NCBI GenBank assembly: GCA_029891345.1
Contig: CM057003.1
Location: forward strand, 12,006,709-12,070,708
Direction: 5' to 3'
Origin: Dryococelus australis
Taxonomy: Eukaryota; Arthropoda; Insecta; Phasmatodea; Phasmatidae
Length of the DNA stretch: 64,000 bases
The notes beneath the pieces were generated by a model, which was not told the DNA's origin, ran no database searches, and worked only from the letters and a program-made list of their open reading frames with translations. A program made the translations under genes and the position numbers. Below, in pieces: positions 43,081 through 53,367 of this stretch (position 1 is its first letter; each line of letters starts with the position of its first letter).

Positions 43081-43785
43081 TATGTGTAAAAAGAGAAAAA
43101 AAGGGAAATATATAATATATACATGCCTGAATAGCATTCATTTAGTGACTGTATAGACATGTTGTGATTTCGAGCTTATATAAATTTGATAGGTATGTTC
43201 AAAAACATTACTTTTCATTAAATAAAATTAAAATGATAGTTAATTTAGCTTACCTTAAATAAATGTACTTGTCTGTTCTTTTCGCGTGTGCATTAGAACT
43301 AACAAAGAAACACAAAGCTGCCTCTACAGTGACATCGCAGTTGCTAATGACATGTCTCTGCGATTCTCTACGGCAAGGGAGATTGTTAACTTTTTCTCCG
43401 CTTCTTTCTTTCGAAGGGAAAAAATGACCAATCTTGCGAGGAATGGGCCCATGTACTGTGACGACGCGTTCAAGTGAAATATTTATAGCATTTTGAGTTG
43501 CGTGAAATGAAGGAAGGCATTATCTCCAAGTGGTTGGTTATCTACAGTACCTTAACGAGTACCGTTTAAAAAATAATCTACCTGAACCGTTACGTAGAAG
43601 TTGCAAAATTTCTAACGAAATTGTTTTCGTCGCTTTAAAAGAGCGGCGACCATGACCACACGGCTACTGGATAGGAATAGACAATGCAACACCAATTTCC
43701 TTTTTTTCGCTTCGGGTATTTTGATAAATGAAACAAGACATAGAAAGATCACAACAAAAACAGCAAGAGATTACAGTAAGTGTAC
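43081..43785. other. Unassigned AT-rich DNA
   Basis: No supported gene or repeat. Confidence 0.45.
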
Positions 43786-44025
43786 TATACGCTGTTCACG
43801 GTAAAGTGAGCACTTTGCGAAGCCCTCTCATTTGGAATAATAGTCACAAAATATGTTTTATTGTAGCCTTAGATGTTAACTTTTGCGTCCGGTGAAATAT
43901 ACACAGCGCGTTCGTTACTTACATGGCAGTATTTGTTTTGAAAAGTGGTGGATTGATAAAAAAAAAAATGGCTGATAGTAATAAAGTAACTAGGGCCTCA
44001 AAATGCTCACTTTACCGTGATGTAA
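43786..44025 (+). mobile_element. MITE-B copy 4
   Basis: Left TATACGCTGTTCACGGTAAA. The right end is CTCACTTTACCGTGATGTAA, where the final AGCCTATA is mutated. The interior has AATATGTTTTATTGTAGCCT, AGATGTTAACTTTTGCG and AAAGTGGTGGATTGA, and is 5'-variant (TCATTTGGAATAATAGTC) like the copies at 56150-56402. Confidence 0.8.
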
Positions 44026-44518
44026 CAGAGCGTGTGTTATTGATATCTAATAAGCTGTAAATTCCTGAAAATCCATGTCTCAGAATGGATCTGAAATCCA
44101 AGCTACTTTTCTTCTCTTTTCGCTCGTCCCGTAGAACTAATGAACGTCGAATTAAGAGAGCAACCGTCGCAGATGAGATTATAAAGAAAGCAGAGAGTGC
44201 GGAAGTTACAATTGAGAGACATTTAGTCTCCCGCGAAGCTCCACCTTCACACATCCGGAGTTTGTTTTCTTCCGGAACTATTACCTAAATTACCTACACG
44301 CTTGCCCCGAATAAGAGACTAGTTAGCGAACCGAGGGAGTTTCTCTAGCGTATAAAAAAAAACAGAATTTAAGACGATAAAACACAACCGCCGTAAGTTT
44401 TCTTCAATTCCGTGATTTCAGCTCCCAGAGTCCACAAGTCGTCCTTCTCTGTTCGCGGAGAGTACAGAGCCCACTAAACAAAAGATTTCAATAATAGAAG
44501 TGTTATTGAAAATCCAGT
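44026..44518. other. Unassigned DNA
   Basis: A frame of 67-80 codons on both strands at 44012-44288 lies in a CpG-containing patch. No recognised domain and no partner in the window. Confidence 0.4.
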
Positions 44519-44943
44519 TATAGGCTGTTCACCGTTAAATGAGTACTTTTGAAAGTCTTGCTTAAAAATTCTACTTGTAAGCAGGTTGTGTGTTCTTCCG
44601 CCTTATGTAAAATTAACATTGCCACGGGCCTCAGCACTTTGCTCATACGTCGGTCAAGTGAAACTGTGAAATTATTAGAAAAGTAAGTATTTTCATAATC
44701 TGCTGGTTTTCACACTTCTGTGCAGTAAAATAACAGAAAGGGAGAGAAAGATTGTAAGTTATCACAAATAGCTACCTAACACTTTTATTCGACGTTAAGA
44801 TTGGAACTAGTTTCAGTCCTTCGTTACCAACTTTACTGGGCGCATATCACTCAGTGAGCCCGTTTAAATACGTACAGGTAGTAATAGTGACTTTTTGTAA
44901 GGTTTATTTCAGAAGTGCTCACTTTATCGTGAACAGTTTTTAA
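44519..44943 (-). mobile_element. MITE-A copy, full length
   Basis: TATAGGCTGTTCACCGTTAA at the left, then GTTCTTCCGCCTTATGTAAA, CATACGTCGGTCAAGTGAAA, TCGTTACCAACTTTACTGGG, and at the right CTCACTTTATCGTGAACAGT. Confidence 0.85.
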
Positions 44944-45051
44944 GGAACTGGCACCGGCTGATGGATCACAGCAATTCACTGAGAATCCTGTTTTCAGATT
45001 CTTGTAGATTCCTATCACCCCGTTTACCTTTAGTGTATGTTTTACACGAAA

Positions 45052-45285
45052 CGGGGCCATGTTGACCGACCAGTTAAAGCGCCCGCCTCCAAACCAAGGC
45101 TAACCGGGTTCCATACCCGACCGGGTCACTCCCGGATTTTCGCACTTGGGGATCGTGATCGGACGATACCGCTGGTCGACCGGTTTTCTCGAGGATCTCC
45201 CGTTTCCCCCGCCCTTTCATTCCGGCGCGGCTACAAATCCACCTCGCCTCTTCATCATCTCTCAACATCTCCACTCAACATTATA
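45052..45285 (+). mobile_element. tRNA-derived SINE
   Basis: CGGGGCCATGTTGACCGACC shows a degraded A box, and CCGGGTTCCATACCCGACC a B box with one change. The body is complete: GGACGATACCGCTGGTCGAC, TTTTCTCGAGGATCTCCCG and CATTCCGGCGCGGCTAC. Confidence 0.85.
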
Positions 45286-45828
45286 AACTTACCTAAAGGG
45301 AGAGATATCGTACGATTCTGCCAGGCGTCGGTAAAAAAGCCCTTAGAGACGTCGAACCTCGTACACAATTCTTTGTTACGCATCAGTGCCATGACTAGCG
45401 CTGTAATGTCTACAATTTCAGACAGGTGCGTGGGCGTACACAGATTTATGTCCGTCGTGTATTTCGAATTATCGTGTGCGCTCGGGTAACGTGTTAATTG
45501 CTTAACTATGGCTGGTCTACTTAATTACCCTCGTGTGGCCGGGAGTAGAAATATTATTTTCGAGCAAACAACAACCAGGCCCATCGCCGACGAACCGGTC
45601 CGCAGCTGGTTCCGTCTTCTCCCCCCCCCCCCCCAACACACCTTCATCACCAACCCTGCCAGGGGCGACGAATGCGATCAGAGGTACTACAGGTGCTCGC
45701 CTACAAATGTTCCGGCTGTGTCGTAGCGCTGTCTCAGAATATTTAAGTGACCCGTCTACCTGCAGATATCTTCCACCCCTCCCCCTCCGTTATACTACTT
45801 CGCTACCCACTAGCAAACAGCATTGTCC
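45286..45828. other. Low-copy DNA with a C14 run
   Basis: C14 at 45621-45634. Frames of 72-127 codons across it are compositionally driven. No domain, no repeat partner. Confidence 0.4.
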
Positions 45829-46248
45829 CTATAGTCCATCCACGGTTACTTCAGCCTCTTATGAAGCCCTGCTGAAGTTCTACTTCCAGGATATTCCTCC
45901 GCCTCGTGCAAACTAAACTTAACTAAGTATAGAAAATTACACGAAAGGACAACGCACCCAGTCGTACTGATATTTTGCATGAGGACAATTTCTTACTCGG
46001 CGCTAGCAACATACGTGTTTTCTCACGGTTTAATACATATTTATTATAGCTAAATGAAATATTATAGTTTACACACAAATTAATGTGTTCAACTTCAATT
46101 TAACGAAAAATAAGATAAGTTTATGTTAAAAGTGGTATAAAATGCTTGTGATACATGGCATATTAAGAAAATAACTATGCACGTCACACATGGGGTGATT
46201 TTTCAAGGGTTTGATTAAAAAAGGATGAAGAAACGCGAATAGACTATA
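45829..46248 (+). mobile_element. MITE-C copy 2, uninterrupted reference
   Basis: Left CTATAGTCCATCCACGGTTA and right AAACGCGAATAGACTATA are inverted ends. In order: TGAAGCCCTGCTGAAGTTCT, CCAGGATATTCCTCCGCCTC, GGACAACGCACC, CTTACTCGGCGCTAGCAA, GTGATACATGGCATATTAAG and CACACATGGGGTGATTTTTC. About 420 bp with no ORF. Confidence 0.85.
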
Positions 46249-47415
46249 CATATCTGTCTTCTGTAGCGTTTTATATTAATACATGCAATTTTGAATTATT
46301 TACTGTCGAAAGGGTTATACGGTACCTATGTTGTTTTTTTTTCCCTCTCTCTTCGTAGTTATAGACTAACTATAGGTACGCTTAGGGAGGTAGTCATGGC
46401 TGCCCAATCCCTCTCTACTGCAAAGCAAGCCCCTTGCATGGATTCCCACCCCTGTAGGCATAAGGGGCTCAGCCCTGAGACACACTTAGCTACTGTCCCT
46501 CCATCGGACCTACATCTAACACTTACAATTAGGGTAGGTTAGGGAAGGGAACGAGATATCTTCCTCAATGTAGACCGAGAAACGCGGGAGCGATCAGGGC
46601 TACGCTGATACGCACGTGTGTGCACGCACACGCATATATGTGTGTGTATGTATGTATATATATCCCCGATTTAAAATAGGGGACCTTATTTGCTACTTAC
46701 GAAGTCCTGCTTCATCACTGTCTAAATTATAAATGTTGTATGCAATCAAAGTTTGTTAACCCGTATTATTTACATGATGAGGGTGTGCACGCCGTACCAA
46801 ACCTTCATTTTATCCAATATCTTGGTTTAATTAAGCCGTATACCGATTTGTGTTTCTCCAACGCAAGTGCTTTGCATAATATCCAATACAATATGCTTGT
46901 CGCCCTCCGCCTTTGAGGGCTTCTACAGCCCTTATTAGTATTTGAGATAAACCACGGGTGTCCTATATCATTCCTCCTCTTTTCCGGTCAAGAATCACGT
47001 CGCCGAGTTCGTAGACATGTTTCCTAAACAAGTTGAATAACAGACACATCTCCAGCAGGAAAACAAATGCCGTAGAACGTATTGCAGGGGAGATGAAAGA
47101 ACTCAGCGCTTGTGCTCAGTTTCGTCCGTCCAAGAGGAACGGAGAGGATAAAAAAACGGGCATTTTCAACAGTTTTACTTGACCTTGTCTAGAAGCAGTC
47201 TGGTCTTGGATAGGGGGGTGGGGGGGGGGGCAGGAAAAGAGACATCGGCGAAGCTTCTAAAAATAACGCCAGTAATGCAGCAGGGATCTACGTCGCGTCC
47301 ACAGAAACTTATTTTCGTGCATAATTTTCCCGTGGCCTAACCGGTCGATCGAGCAGCGGCCTACGAAGTCAAAGTACGAGGTCACAGCCCAGTGCGAAGA
47401 GATCAGACGAGGTGT
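46249..47415. other. 1.2 kb of unassigned DNA
   Basis: Contains alternating TG/TA sequence at about 46612-46662 and a G6-T-G11 run at 47213-47230 with potential to form a quadruplex. No supported gene. Confidence 0.45.
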
Positions 47416-47841
47416 TATAGGCTGTTCACACTACAATTAGCACTCTTGACAGCCCTGCTTAAGATCTACTTGTGTGTGCCTTGTGTGTTATGCCGCCTTA
47501 TGTAAAATTAACATTGCCATTGACCTCATCATTTTAGTCATGCGTTGGCCAGATGAAACTGTGAAATTATTAGAAAAGTAAACATTTTATACATCTGTTA
47601 ATTTTTGCACACTGAGGCGTTAAAAAACCGGCAAACGTAAGAAATAATTTAATTGATCACAAATGGTTACCTAACACTTTTTATTCGACGTCAACATATG
47701 GAACTACTTCCCATCCATCGTTACCAACTTTACTGGGCGCACGTCATTCAGTGCACCTATTAAAATATATGCAGCTAGTTGGAGTAGCTTTTCTCTGAGG
47801 TTGATTTCAAAAGTGCTCACTTTATCATGAACAGCCTTTAA
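47416..47841 (-). mobile_element. MITE-A copy, full length
   Basis: TATAGGCTGTTCACACTACA at the left, where the inner terminal repeat is mutated, through GCCGCCTTATGTAAAATTAA and CATCGTTACCAACTTTACTG to CTTTATCATGAACAGCCTTTAA at the right. Confidence 0.85.
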
Positions 47842-47904
47842 GAAAAAGAACTCGTGGGCGTGTAATTCCAGTCTTGCCATTTTTTTTTTCGCGTTATATT
47901 ATGA

Positions 47905-48338
47905 TAAAAGCTGTTCACGGTAAAGTGAGCACTTTTGAAATCAACCTTTTAAAAAAGTCACCGCGCCCCTACCCGAGTAGGCCTATATTGTAACGGGCGC
48001 CCTGAGTGACATGCCCCCAGTAAAGTTGGTAACGATGGATGGGAAGTAGTTCCCTATCTTAACGTCGAATAAAATGTGTTAGGTTATCATTTGCGATAAC
48101 TTAAATTATTTCTATCACTTAATTTTCACTTCAATGCTTCGAAGTGTAAAAATGAGCATATTTGTAACGTATTTACTTTTCTAATAATTTCACAGTTTCA
48201 CTTGTCCGACGCATGAATAAGGTGATGAGGTGCATGGCAATGTTAATATTTCATAAGGCGGAAGAATACACAACCTGTAAACAATTTGATCCTAAGCAGG
48301 GCTTTTAAAAGTGCTTATTTTACCGTGAACAGCTTATA
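47905..48338 (+). mobile_element. MITE-A copy, full length, opposed to its neighbour
   Basis: TAAAAGCTGTTCACGGTAAA at the left and TTTTACCGTGAACAGCTTAT at the right, with GCCCCCAGTAAAGTTGGTAA, GTCCGACGCATGAATAAGG and GGCGGAAGAATACACAACCT inside. Only 63 bp separate it from the reverse-oriented copy ending at 47841, giving a large inverted MITE pair. Confidence 0.85.
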
Positions 48339-48440
48339 GGTACCCATTTGTGATAACTTATTTATTTATTTCACTTTCTGTTTTATTTATTTATTTTTTC
48401 TTCTGTTAATCGCACAGTTTCATTTGACCGAAGCTGGAAT
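48339..48440 (+). mobile_element. MITE-A interior fragment
   Basis: GGTACCCATTTGTGATAACT, TTTCACTTTCTGTTTTATTT and GCACAGTTTCATTTGACCGA match the MITE-A middle. It directly follows the previous copy's terminus, so it is either a tandem remnant or an element that lost its ends. Confidence 0.6.
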
Positions 48441-48612
48441 AACATTGCGCAGTTTCAAATCCCTGTGAGGAGAAAGTAGTCAATAGGGTGCCAGGTGTTG
48501 TCTTGTTATTCCCGGTGACTCGCCGGAAAAATCGGCTACCGCGAAATAAATTGCCGCCGTTTTACGTGGTTGCGGTCGACCATTCGCCCGACCGCAGAAC
48601 TCGGCCTTGCTC

Positions 48613-48658
48613 TTTTTTTTTTTTTTTACTTAAGAGATCCAAAAAAAAAAAAAAAAAA
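48613..48658. repeat. Facing T15 and A18 homopolymers, hairpin-capable
   Basis: A T run (48613-48627) and an A run (48641-48658) are separated by 13 bases containing CTTAAG, so one strand can fold into an oligo-A/oligo-T stem. Confidence 0.8.
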
Positions 48659-48752
48659 TGCTGCGTCTCGTATTCTGAGCTTCTCCGTAGTTCACTTCGC
48701 GCGCTCCTGCGTCTGTGTACTACCAACGAGAGCATACTCGTGTTTACGTAAG

Positions 48753-48999
48753 TACAGACTGTTCACGGAAAAGTGAGCTCTTTCGAGGCCCTGGTTACTT
48801 TTTTACTTTCAGGAATTTTTTGTCCTTTAACAGACTTTGTAAATAAAAAAAAATTGACATGTAAGTAACAAACACAGTGTTTTATGTTCCACCGAACTCG
48901 GGAGTTAATGTCTAGGGATAAAATAAAATATATTTATTGACTATTATACAATATTAAGGGGGCTTTCAAAAGTGCTCACTTTACCGTGAATAACCTATA
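48753..48999 (-). mobile_element. MITE-B copy 5
   Basis: TACAGACTGTTCACGGAAAA at the left and TCACTTTACCGTGAATAACC at the right. Inside, in reverse: AGTAACAAACACAGTG, CCACCGAACTCGGGAGTTAA and AAATATATTTATTGACT. Confidence 0.85.
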
Positions 49000-49015
49000 G
49001 GTGGTTTGGTATGTG

Positions 49016-49902
49016 TATCGGCGGTTCACGGTAAACTGAGTACTTATGAAAATCCTGTGTAAAATCCACTTGTATGCACACTGTGTATCCTTCCACCATG
49101 TGTGGAACTAACTTTTCCGTGAGCTTCATCACACTTGATTCATGCGTCGGTCAAATGAAACTGTGAAACTATTTTTAAAAAAGTAAATATTTGATAAATC
49201 TGCTAATTCTCACACTTGCTTTCACAAAAAAAAAAAAAAAAAACCCCGAAAGCAGAACAATAATTTTAAGTGCTCACAAATGTTTACCTAACATCTTTAG
49301 TTCAACGTTAAAACAAGACTACTTCCCCTCCATCGTTACCAACTTTAAAACAAGACTACTTCCCCTCCATCGTTACCAACGTTAAAACAAGACTACTTCC
49401 CCTCTATCGTTACCAACGTTAAAACAAGACTACTTCCCCTCCATCGTTACCAACGTTAAAACAAGACTACTTCCCCTCCATCGTTACCAACGTTAAAACA
49501 AGACTACTTCCCCTCCATCGTTACCAACGTTAAAACAAGACTACTTCCCCTCCATCGTTACTAACGTTAAAATAAGACTACTTCCCCTCCATCGTTACCA
49601 ACGTTAAAACAAGACTACTTCCCCTCCATCGTTACCAACGTTAAAACAAGACTACTTCCCCTCCATCGTTACCAACGTTAAAACAAGACTACTTCCCCTC
49701 CATCGTTACCAACGTTAAAATAAGACTAATTCCCCTCTATCGTTACCAACGTTAAAACAAGACTACTTCCCCTCTATCGTTACCAACTTGACTGGCCGCA
49801 TGCCAATCTGTGCGCCCGTTAAAAATCTATGTAAGGTAAGGGTAGTGACAAATTTTATAGGTTGATTTCGAAATTGCCCACTTGACCGCGAACAGCCTAT
49901 AT
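49016..49902 (-). mobile_element. MITE-A copy expanded by an internal minisatellite
   Basis: Left terminus near TATCGGCGGTTCACGGTAAA, then CATGCGTCGGTCAAATGAAA and ATCTTTAGTTCAACGTTAAA. The element resumes after the array at TTGACTGGCCGCATGCC and ends GACCGCGAACAGCCTATA. Without the array it would be about 440 bp, as in other copies. Confidence 0.85.
49307..49787 (-). repeat. 37-bp minisatellite, 13 units, inside MITE-A
   Basis: Units start at 49307 and recur exactly every 37 bp to 49751, with only a few substitutions (for example TTTAAAAC in unit 2, AATAAGACT in units 8 and 12, CTCTATCG in a few). The unit equals the MITE-A segment from GTTAA..GACTACTTCCCC to CATCGTTACCAAC, whose ends carry similar AACGTTA and CCAACTTTA words that could have seeded slippage or unequal exchange. 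Confidence 0.95.
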
Positions 49903-50281
49903 GTGTGTCACACTTCACTGTCCAGGTTAAAAAGCTTGGAGATTTTTTTTTCTCTGTTCTCAGCTCCAGGTGATTGAAAGTTACAATAAACAACCTTTCA
50001 ACATCCGTATTTGAAAGTTCCTCTCATCAGCCTGCGTACTGAAATAGCATGCATTATTTGTATCGGACGTTTGTAATATTGGTTGTTAATGCATCTGCTA
50101 TGTACCCTCAGGTTAAATAGTGTGAAAAATATATGGTGGGGGAGGGGGGATAGTAAAATAATTGCACAGTAAACTTAATATTACGTCTGTTCGAAACAAG
50201 GTCCCATTTGTCTTAAGCTTACTTCCAAACTGGGGTACGGAAGGCAAAATAGTGTAATATATTTGGCTTGGTGATTTCTCC
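49903..50281. other. Unassigned DNA
   Basis: No gene or window-internal repeat recognised. Confidence 0.45.
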
Positions 50282-50594
50282 TATAGGCTGTTCACGGTAA
50301 AATGAGCACTTTTGGGAGTCCTGCTTGAGATATACTTGTATGCACGTTATGTATTCTTCCTCCTTATATAAATAAGATAGCCATAGGCCTCATCCCTTTA
50401 TTTATACGTCGGTAAAGTAAAACTGTGAAATTATTTTTATTCCACGTTAAGTTACGGAACTACTTTCCATCCATCGCTATAACTTGACTGGGCATGCGTT
50501 ACTCTGCGCGCTCGTTAAAATATATGCGGGAAGAGGCAGTGACTTTTCCTATGGTCGATTTAAAAAGTGCTCACTTTATCGCGAAGAGCCTTTA
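50282..50594 (-). mobile_element. MITE-A copy with an internal deletion
   Basis: TATAGGCTGTTCACGGTAAA at the left. GTGAAATTATTTTTATTCCA joins two normally separated parts, losing about 110 bp. CTCACTTTATCGCGAAGAGC at the right. Confidence 0.85.
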
Positions 50595-50689
50595 GATGAG
50601 TTTGTATTCACAAATTCCCAACTGGTCAGCTAACAAACCAAATGACTTCACAAAGTAGATGAGCAAGTACACAGGGACGAAATGGCGTA

Positions 50690-50880
50690 GCTGTTCCTTT
50701 TATATGGGTGAACTCTGTCTCTGATTGGCCGCGCGAGGATCCGGGTAAGGGTTTTGTGTCTGATTGGCTACCGCGTGCTTGTGGCTGCCGGCTGGCAAGT
50801 AAACTACCAGGCGCTGATTGGCGAACGGCGTTCCGGCTAAGTGGCGCAATTTTGGTCGCGTGCTCGGATGGACTATACAC
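50690..50880 (+). repeat. Repeat L copy 6, reference
   Basis: TCTCTGATTGGCCGCGCGAG, GTGTCTGATTGGCTACCGCG, GCTGCCGGCTGGCAAGTAAA and GCTGATTGGCGAACGGCGTT: three ATTGG motifs in about 120 bp. Short palindromic pieces suggest it may once have had its own ends, but none is clear. Confidence 0.6.
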
Positions 50881-50956
50881 ACCAATTCAGAGCCTTGCGC
50901 ATAGCGGCGATGGCGCACTTAACACGCATATCAATGTCGCCATTATCGCTCCCACA

Positions 50957-51267
50957 CTTCTATAACTTCTATAACAAGGGGTAGTGAAATTTCGCGAAAA
51001 TATTTCAATACCCGATCTATTTCAAAACACTGTATGGTCATTTGTCTATCTTTATTGGCTGATTTGCTTTTTGGCACGTGTTAACTGTCTGCGGACGAAT
51101 CGCGTAGGAGCCGTGCTGATGTTGCCGAATTTTGAGTGGTCCTTACAAAAGAATTCTTAAGCAGGCAGCAACCAATGGCAACAGACAAACTGCTGTTGGG
51201 TGCTTATAGCATTGAAGTCAACCGTGTACTCATATTTTTTCGCGAATAATCACTAGCTCTATCTATA
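50957..51267 (+). mobile_element. MITE-F copy 2
   Basis: Near-ends TAACAAGGGGTAGTGAAATT with TTTCGCGAAAA, and CGCGAATAATCACTAGCTCT with ATCTATAAC. The interior GTAGGAGCCGTGCTGATGTT, AAGCAGGCAGCAACCAATGG and GACAAACTGCTGTTGGGTGC matches 32421-32697, with about 30 bp extra. Confidence 0.75.
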
Positions 51268-51554
51268 ACTTAATCTCCATATTCATTATTTAAAAAATCA
51301 AGCTTGTCAATTCACAGGAAACGCAACCTTATCATTCTCACGTGATTAATTTTCATTAGTAACCGTAATTAAAGTTTCCTCAAGTATTTAATAATTCCTC
51401 TGGAACCGTGCCAACTTCAAGAATTATGTTAAGGGCTCCTCTATGCCATGTAAGCTGTACTGTACTGTAAAGGGCTTTTTAAAGTCCCCGGTTTTATGCT
51501 CTAAAGCTTGGCAGAGAGCGGCTTACAGACTAACTTATAACCTAACTTAAATTA
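51268..51554. other. Unassigned DNA
   Basis: Nothing recognised. Confidence 0.45.
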
Positions 51555-51640
51555 ACACCCATGCCTTACACGGGATTCGAACCCAGAGTCTCCCACAACG
51601 CAGATCGGTGGCGCACCAACCGACTACGCCACGGGAGGTC
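51555..51640 (-). repeat. tRNA-like sequence, probable third SINE head or tRNA pseudogene
   Basis: On the reverse strand: CCTCCCGTGGCGTAGTCGGT (A-box-like), then CTGGGTTCGAATCCCGTGT (B-box match). The overall length suits a tRNA-like unit, but no full cloverleaf with an identifiable anticodon or matched acceptor stem was confirmed, and it extends into AT-rich sequence as a SINE would. Confidence 0.5.
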
Positions 51641-51779
51641 GGCTATCCCACGTCAAGATTTGATTTTTAATTTCCTGTCATGACGTTGGATTACGAAGAT
51701 TCGTACGAAAATATTCAAAAATGGATGTCATTCCTGATCTTTAACTGAACATTCCCGTGAAATCTTCAGCGAATGTAAG

Positions 51780-52300
51780 GTAATAGTTAACAGTGTTTCA
51801 GACGAAGGTGGGGGTGTTGTGGCGGTAACAATTGCCCTTCCCCAGTTCGCAGTTCCCGCCCAACGCAGATCTTCTCACTGGAACCATCACTCCAGTCCCC
51901 CCCCCCCCCTTCTGACAGGTCGGGCTCCCTAGGGAAGATGAGAGATCACCACGTCACTAATTAGAGACGTGCCGGAGGGTAGCTGCAGCCTGCGTGTCCT
52001 CGCGCTAATGAGAGGCTGCGGGCAGCTCCACAATGGGCCTTGTAAATGAGGTGCGTGGGGAACAGTAGGCGCCTCTGGCACGGGCCACTGCGACCCGCTA
52101 AACACAAACAATGAGCGCGCACCGACTCATCTCCCGCCAATAATTAACACCGTTCTTTCATCATTTCGCCCGCGCGGTTGGTCTCCAGGATCGCCACAGC
52201 CGAGCAATTTTCTGCCGTCCCACCTCCTCATCCTCTCCTCTTCCGTACCCGGCATCGTTGCGTTAGTAAGCGATCTCGACTGAAACTCAAATAAATGATC
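51780..52300. other. Low-copy island dense in transcription-factor-like motifs
   Basis: No repeat partner in the window. It contains CTAATTAGAG, GCGCTAATGAG, TGTAAATGAGG, a CGCTAAACACAAACAATGAG cluster (two forkhead-like and one Sox-like word), and CCAATAATTAACACC, with a C13 run at 51897-51909. Open frames are short. A cis-regulatory region is possible on motif clustering only. Confidence 0.3.
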
Positions 52301-52315
52301 AATATTTAAAACGTG

Positions 52316-52712
52316 TATAGGCTGTTCACGGTAAATTGCATTCACGTTTGTATTCTTCCGCGTTATGTTAAATTAACACTACAATGGGCGTCATATTTTT
52401 ATTCATGAGTCGGTCAAGTGAAACTGTGCAATAATTAGGAAAGTATATATATATATTACAGATATGCTAATTTTTACACTTATATCGATTAAAAACACAG
52501 AAAGTGAAATAAATAATAATCTAAGTTATCACTTAGTTGTCTAACACTTTTAATTCGACTTGAAGACATGGAACAACTTTCCCTTCATTGTTACCAACTT
52601 GACTGGGCGCATGTCACTGAGTGCGCCTGTTTAAATGTATGCGCAGGTAGGAGCAGTGACTTTTTTCTAAGGTTCATTTACAAAGTGCTCACTTTATCAT
52701 GAACATCCGTTA
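52316..52712 (-). mobile_element. MITE-A copy, slightly shortened
   Basis: TATAGGCTGTTCACGGTAAA at the left, then an abrupt jump to GCATTCACGTTTGTATTCTT (about 45 bp missing). The rest is complete through CATTGTTACCAACTTGACTG to CTCACTTTATCATGAACATC. The right terminal bases are eroded. Confidence 0.85.
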
Positions 52713-52786
52713 TCACTTCAGTACGTTGACCCAAAAATACCGCTGTTGGCTTATGTCTCACCATCTACATCATGTGTTGGTAGGAA

Positions 52787-53024
52787 TAAGCTATTCACCA
52801 TAAAGTGAGCACTTTTTAAAGTCCTGCAAAATTGTTCCTTTAAGCCAATTTCTATCTTTCCGCCACTCTTTAATACAAACGTTACCATGTGACTAATAGA
52901 CACAGTGTATATTCCACCACTCTCAAAAGTTAACGCCCGAGGCTACAATAAAACATATTTATTAGTGGTAAATGCCTGTCGGGAGAGCCTTAAAAAGTGC
53001 TCACTTTACCGTGAACAGCATATA
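52787..53024 (-). mobile_element. MITE-B copy 6
   Basis: TAAGCTATTCACCATAAAGT at the left and GCTCACTTTACCGTGAACAG at the right. Reverse-strand blocks: CTTTCCGCCACTCTTT, CACAGTGTATATTCCACCAC and CCCGAGGCTACAATAAAACA. Confidence 0.85.
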
Positions 53025-53132
53025 CTTAGGAATATACGTCTCGTCATCAGCGAGTTCGTTAGAAGCGGAGCTAGTGACTCAGTGGAGCATGAGCTGGGGA
53101 GGAATGGGCCGTGCATGGTCTGTGGCTGGGAA

Positions 53133-53280
53133 CGTTCAGAATTCGCCTGGAGTCATTTAGGGAAACCCTGGTACACCGGCATCAGAATGTCCGGCCCGGG
53201 ATTCAATAAAAACAGGTCCTCCCGAAGGAGAGCCCGAATAGTTACAACTGCACCAATCCGCTCAGTTGCAGCCTGTAGGT
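53133..53280 (-). mobile_element. Second SINE family, copy 1
   Basis: On the reverse strand: GTAACTATTCGGGCTCTCCT, a B-box-like AATCCCGGGCCGG context, and GTTTCCCTAAATGACTCCAG followed by GCGAATTCTGA. The copy at 62745 shares GTTCCCCGAAATCACTCCAG and GCGAATG. The tRNA-like 5' half is poorly preserved. Confidence 0.55.
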
Positions 53281-53367
53281 ATTATAATGCTCCATGTTTT
53301 CTAACCTCGCAGTCAGTCATCAGTTCTCTTATGAATGCTCTCTCCTATCTCGCCATATAACATCTTG

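Noticed and set aside
49307..49787. 37-bp repeats considered as a CRISPR array
   Set aside because: Direct head-to-tail repeats without spacers, inside a MITE.
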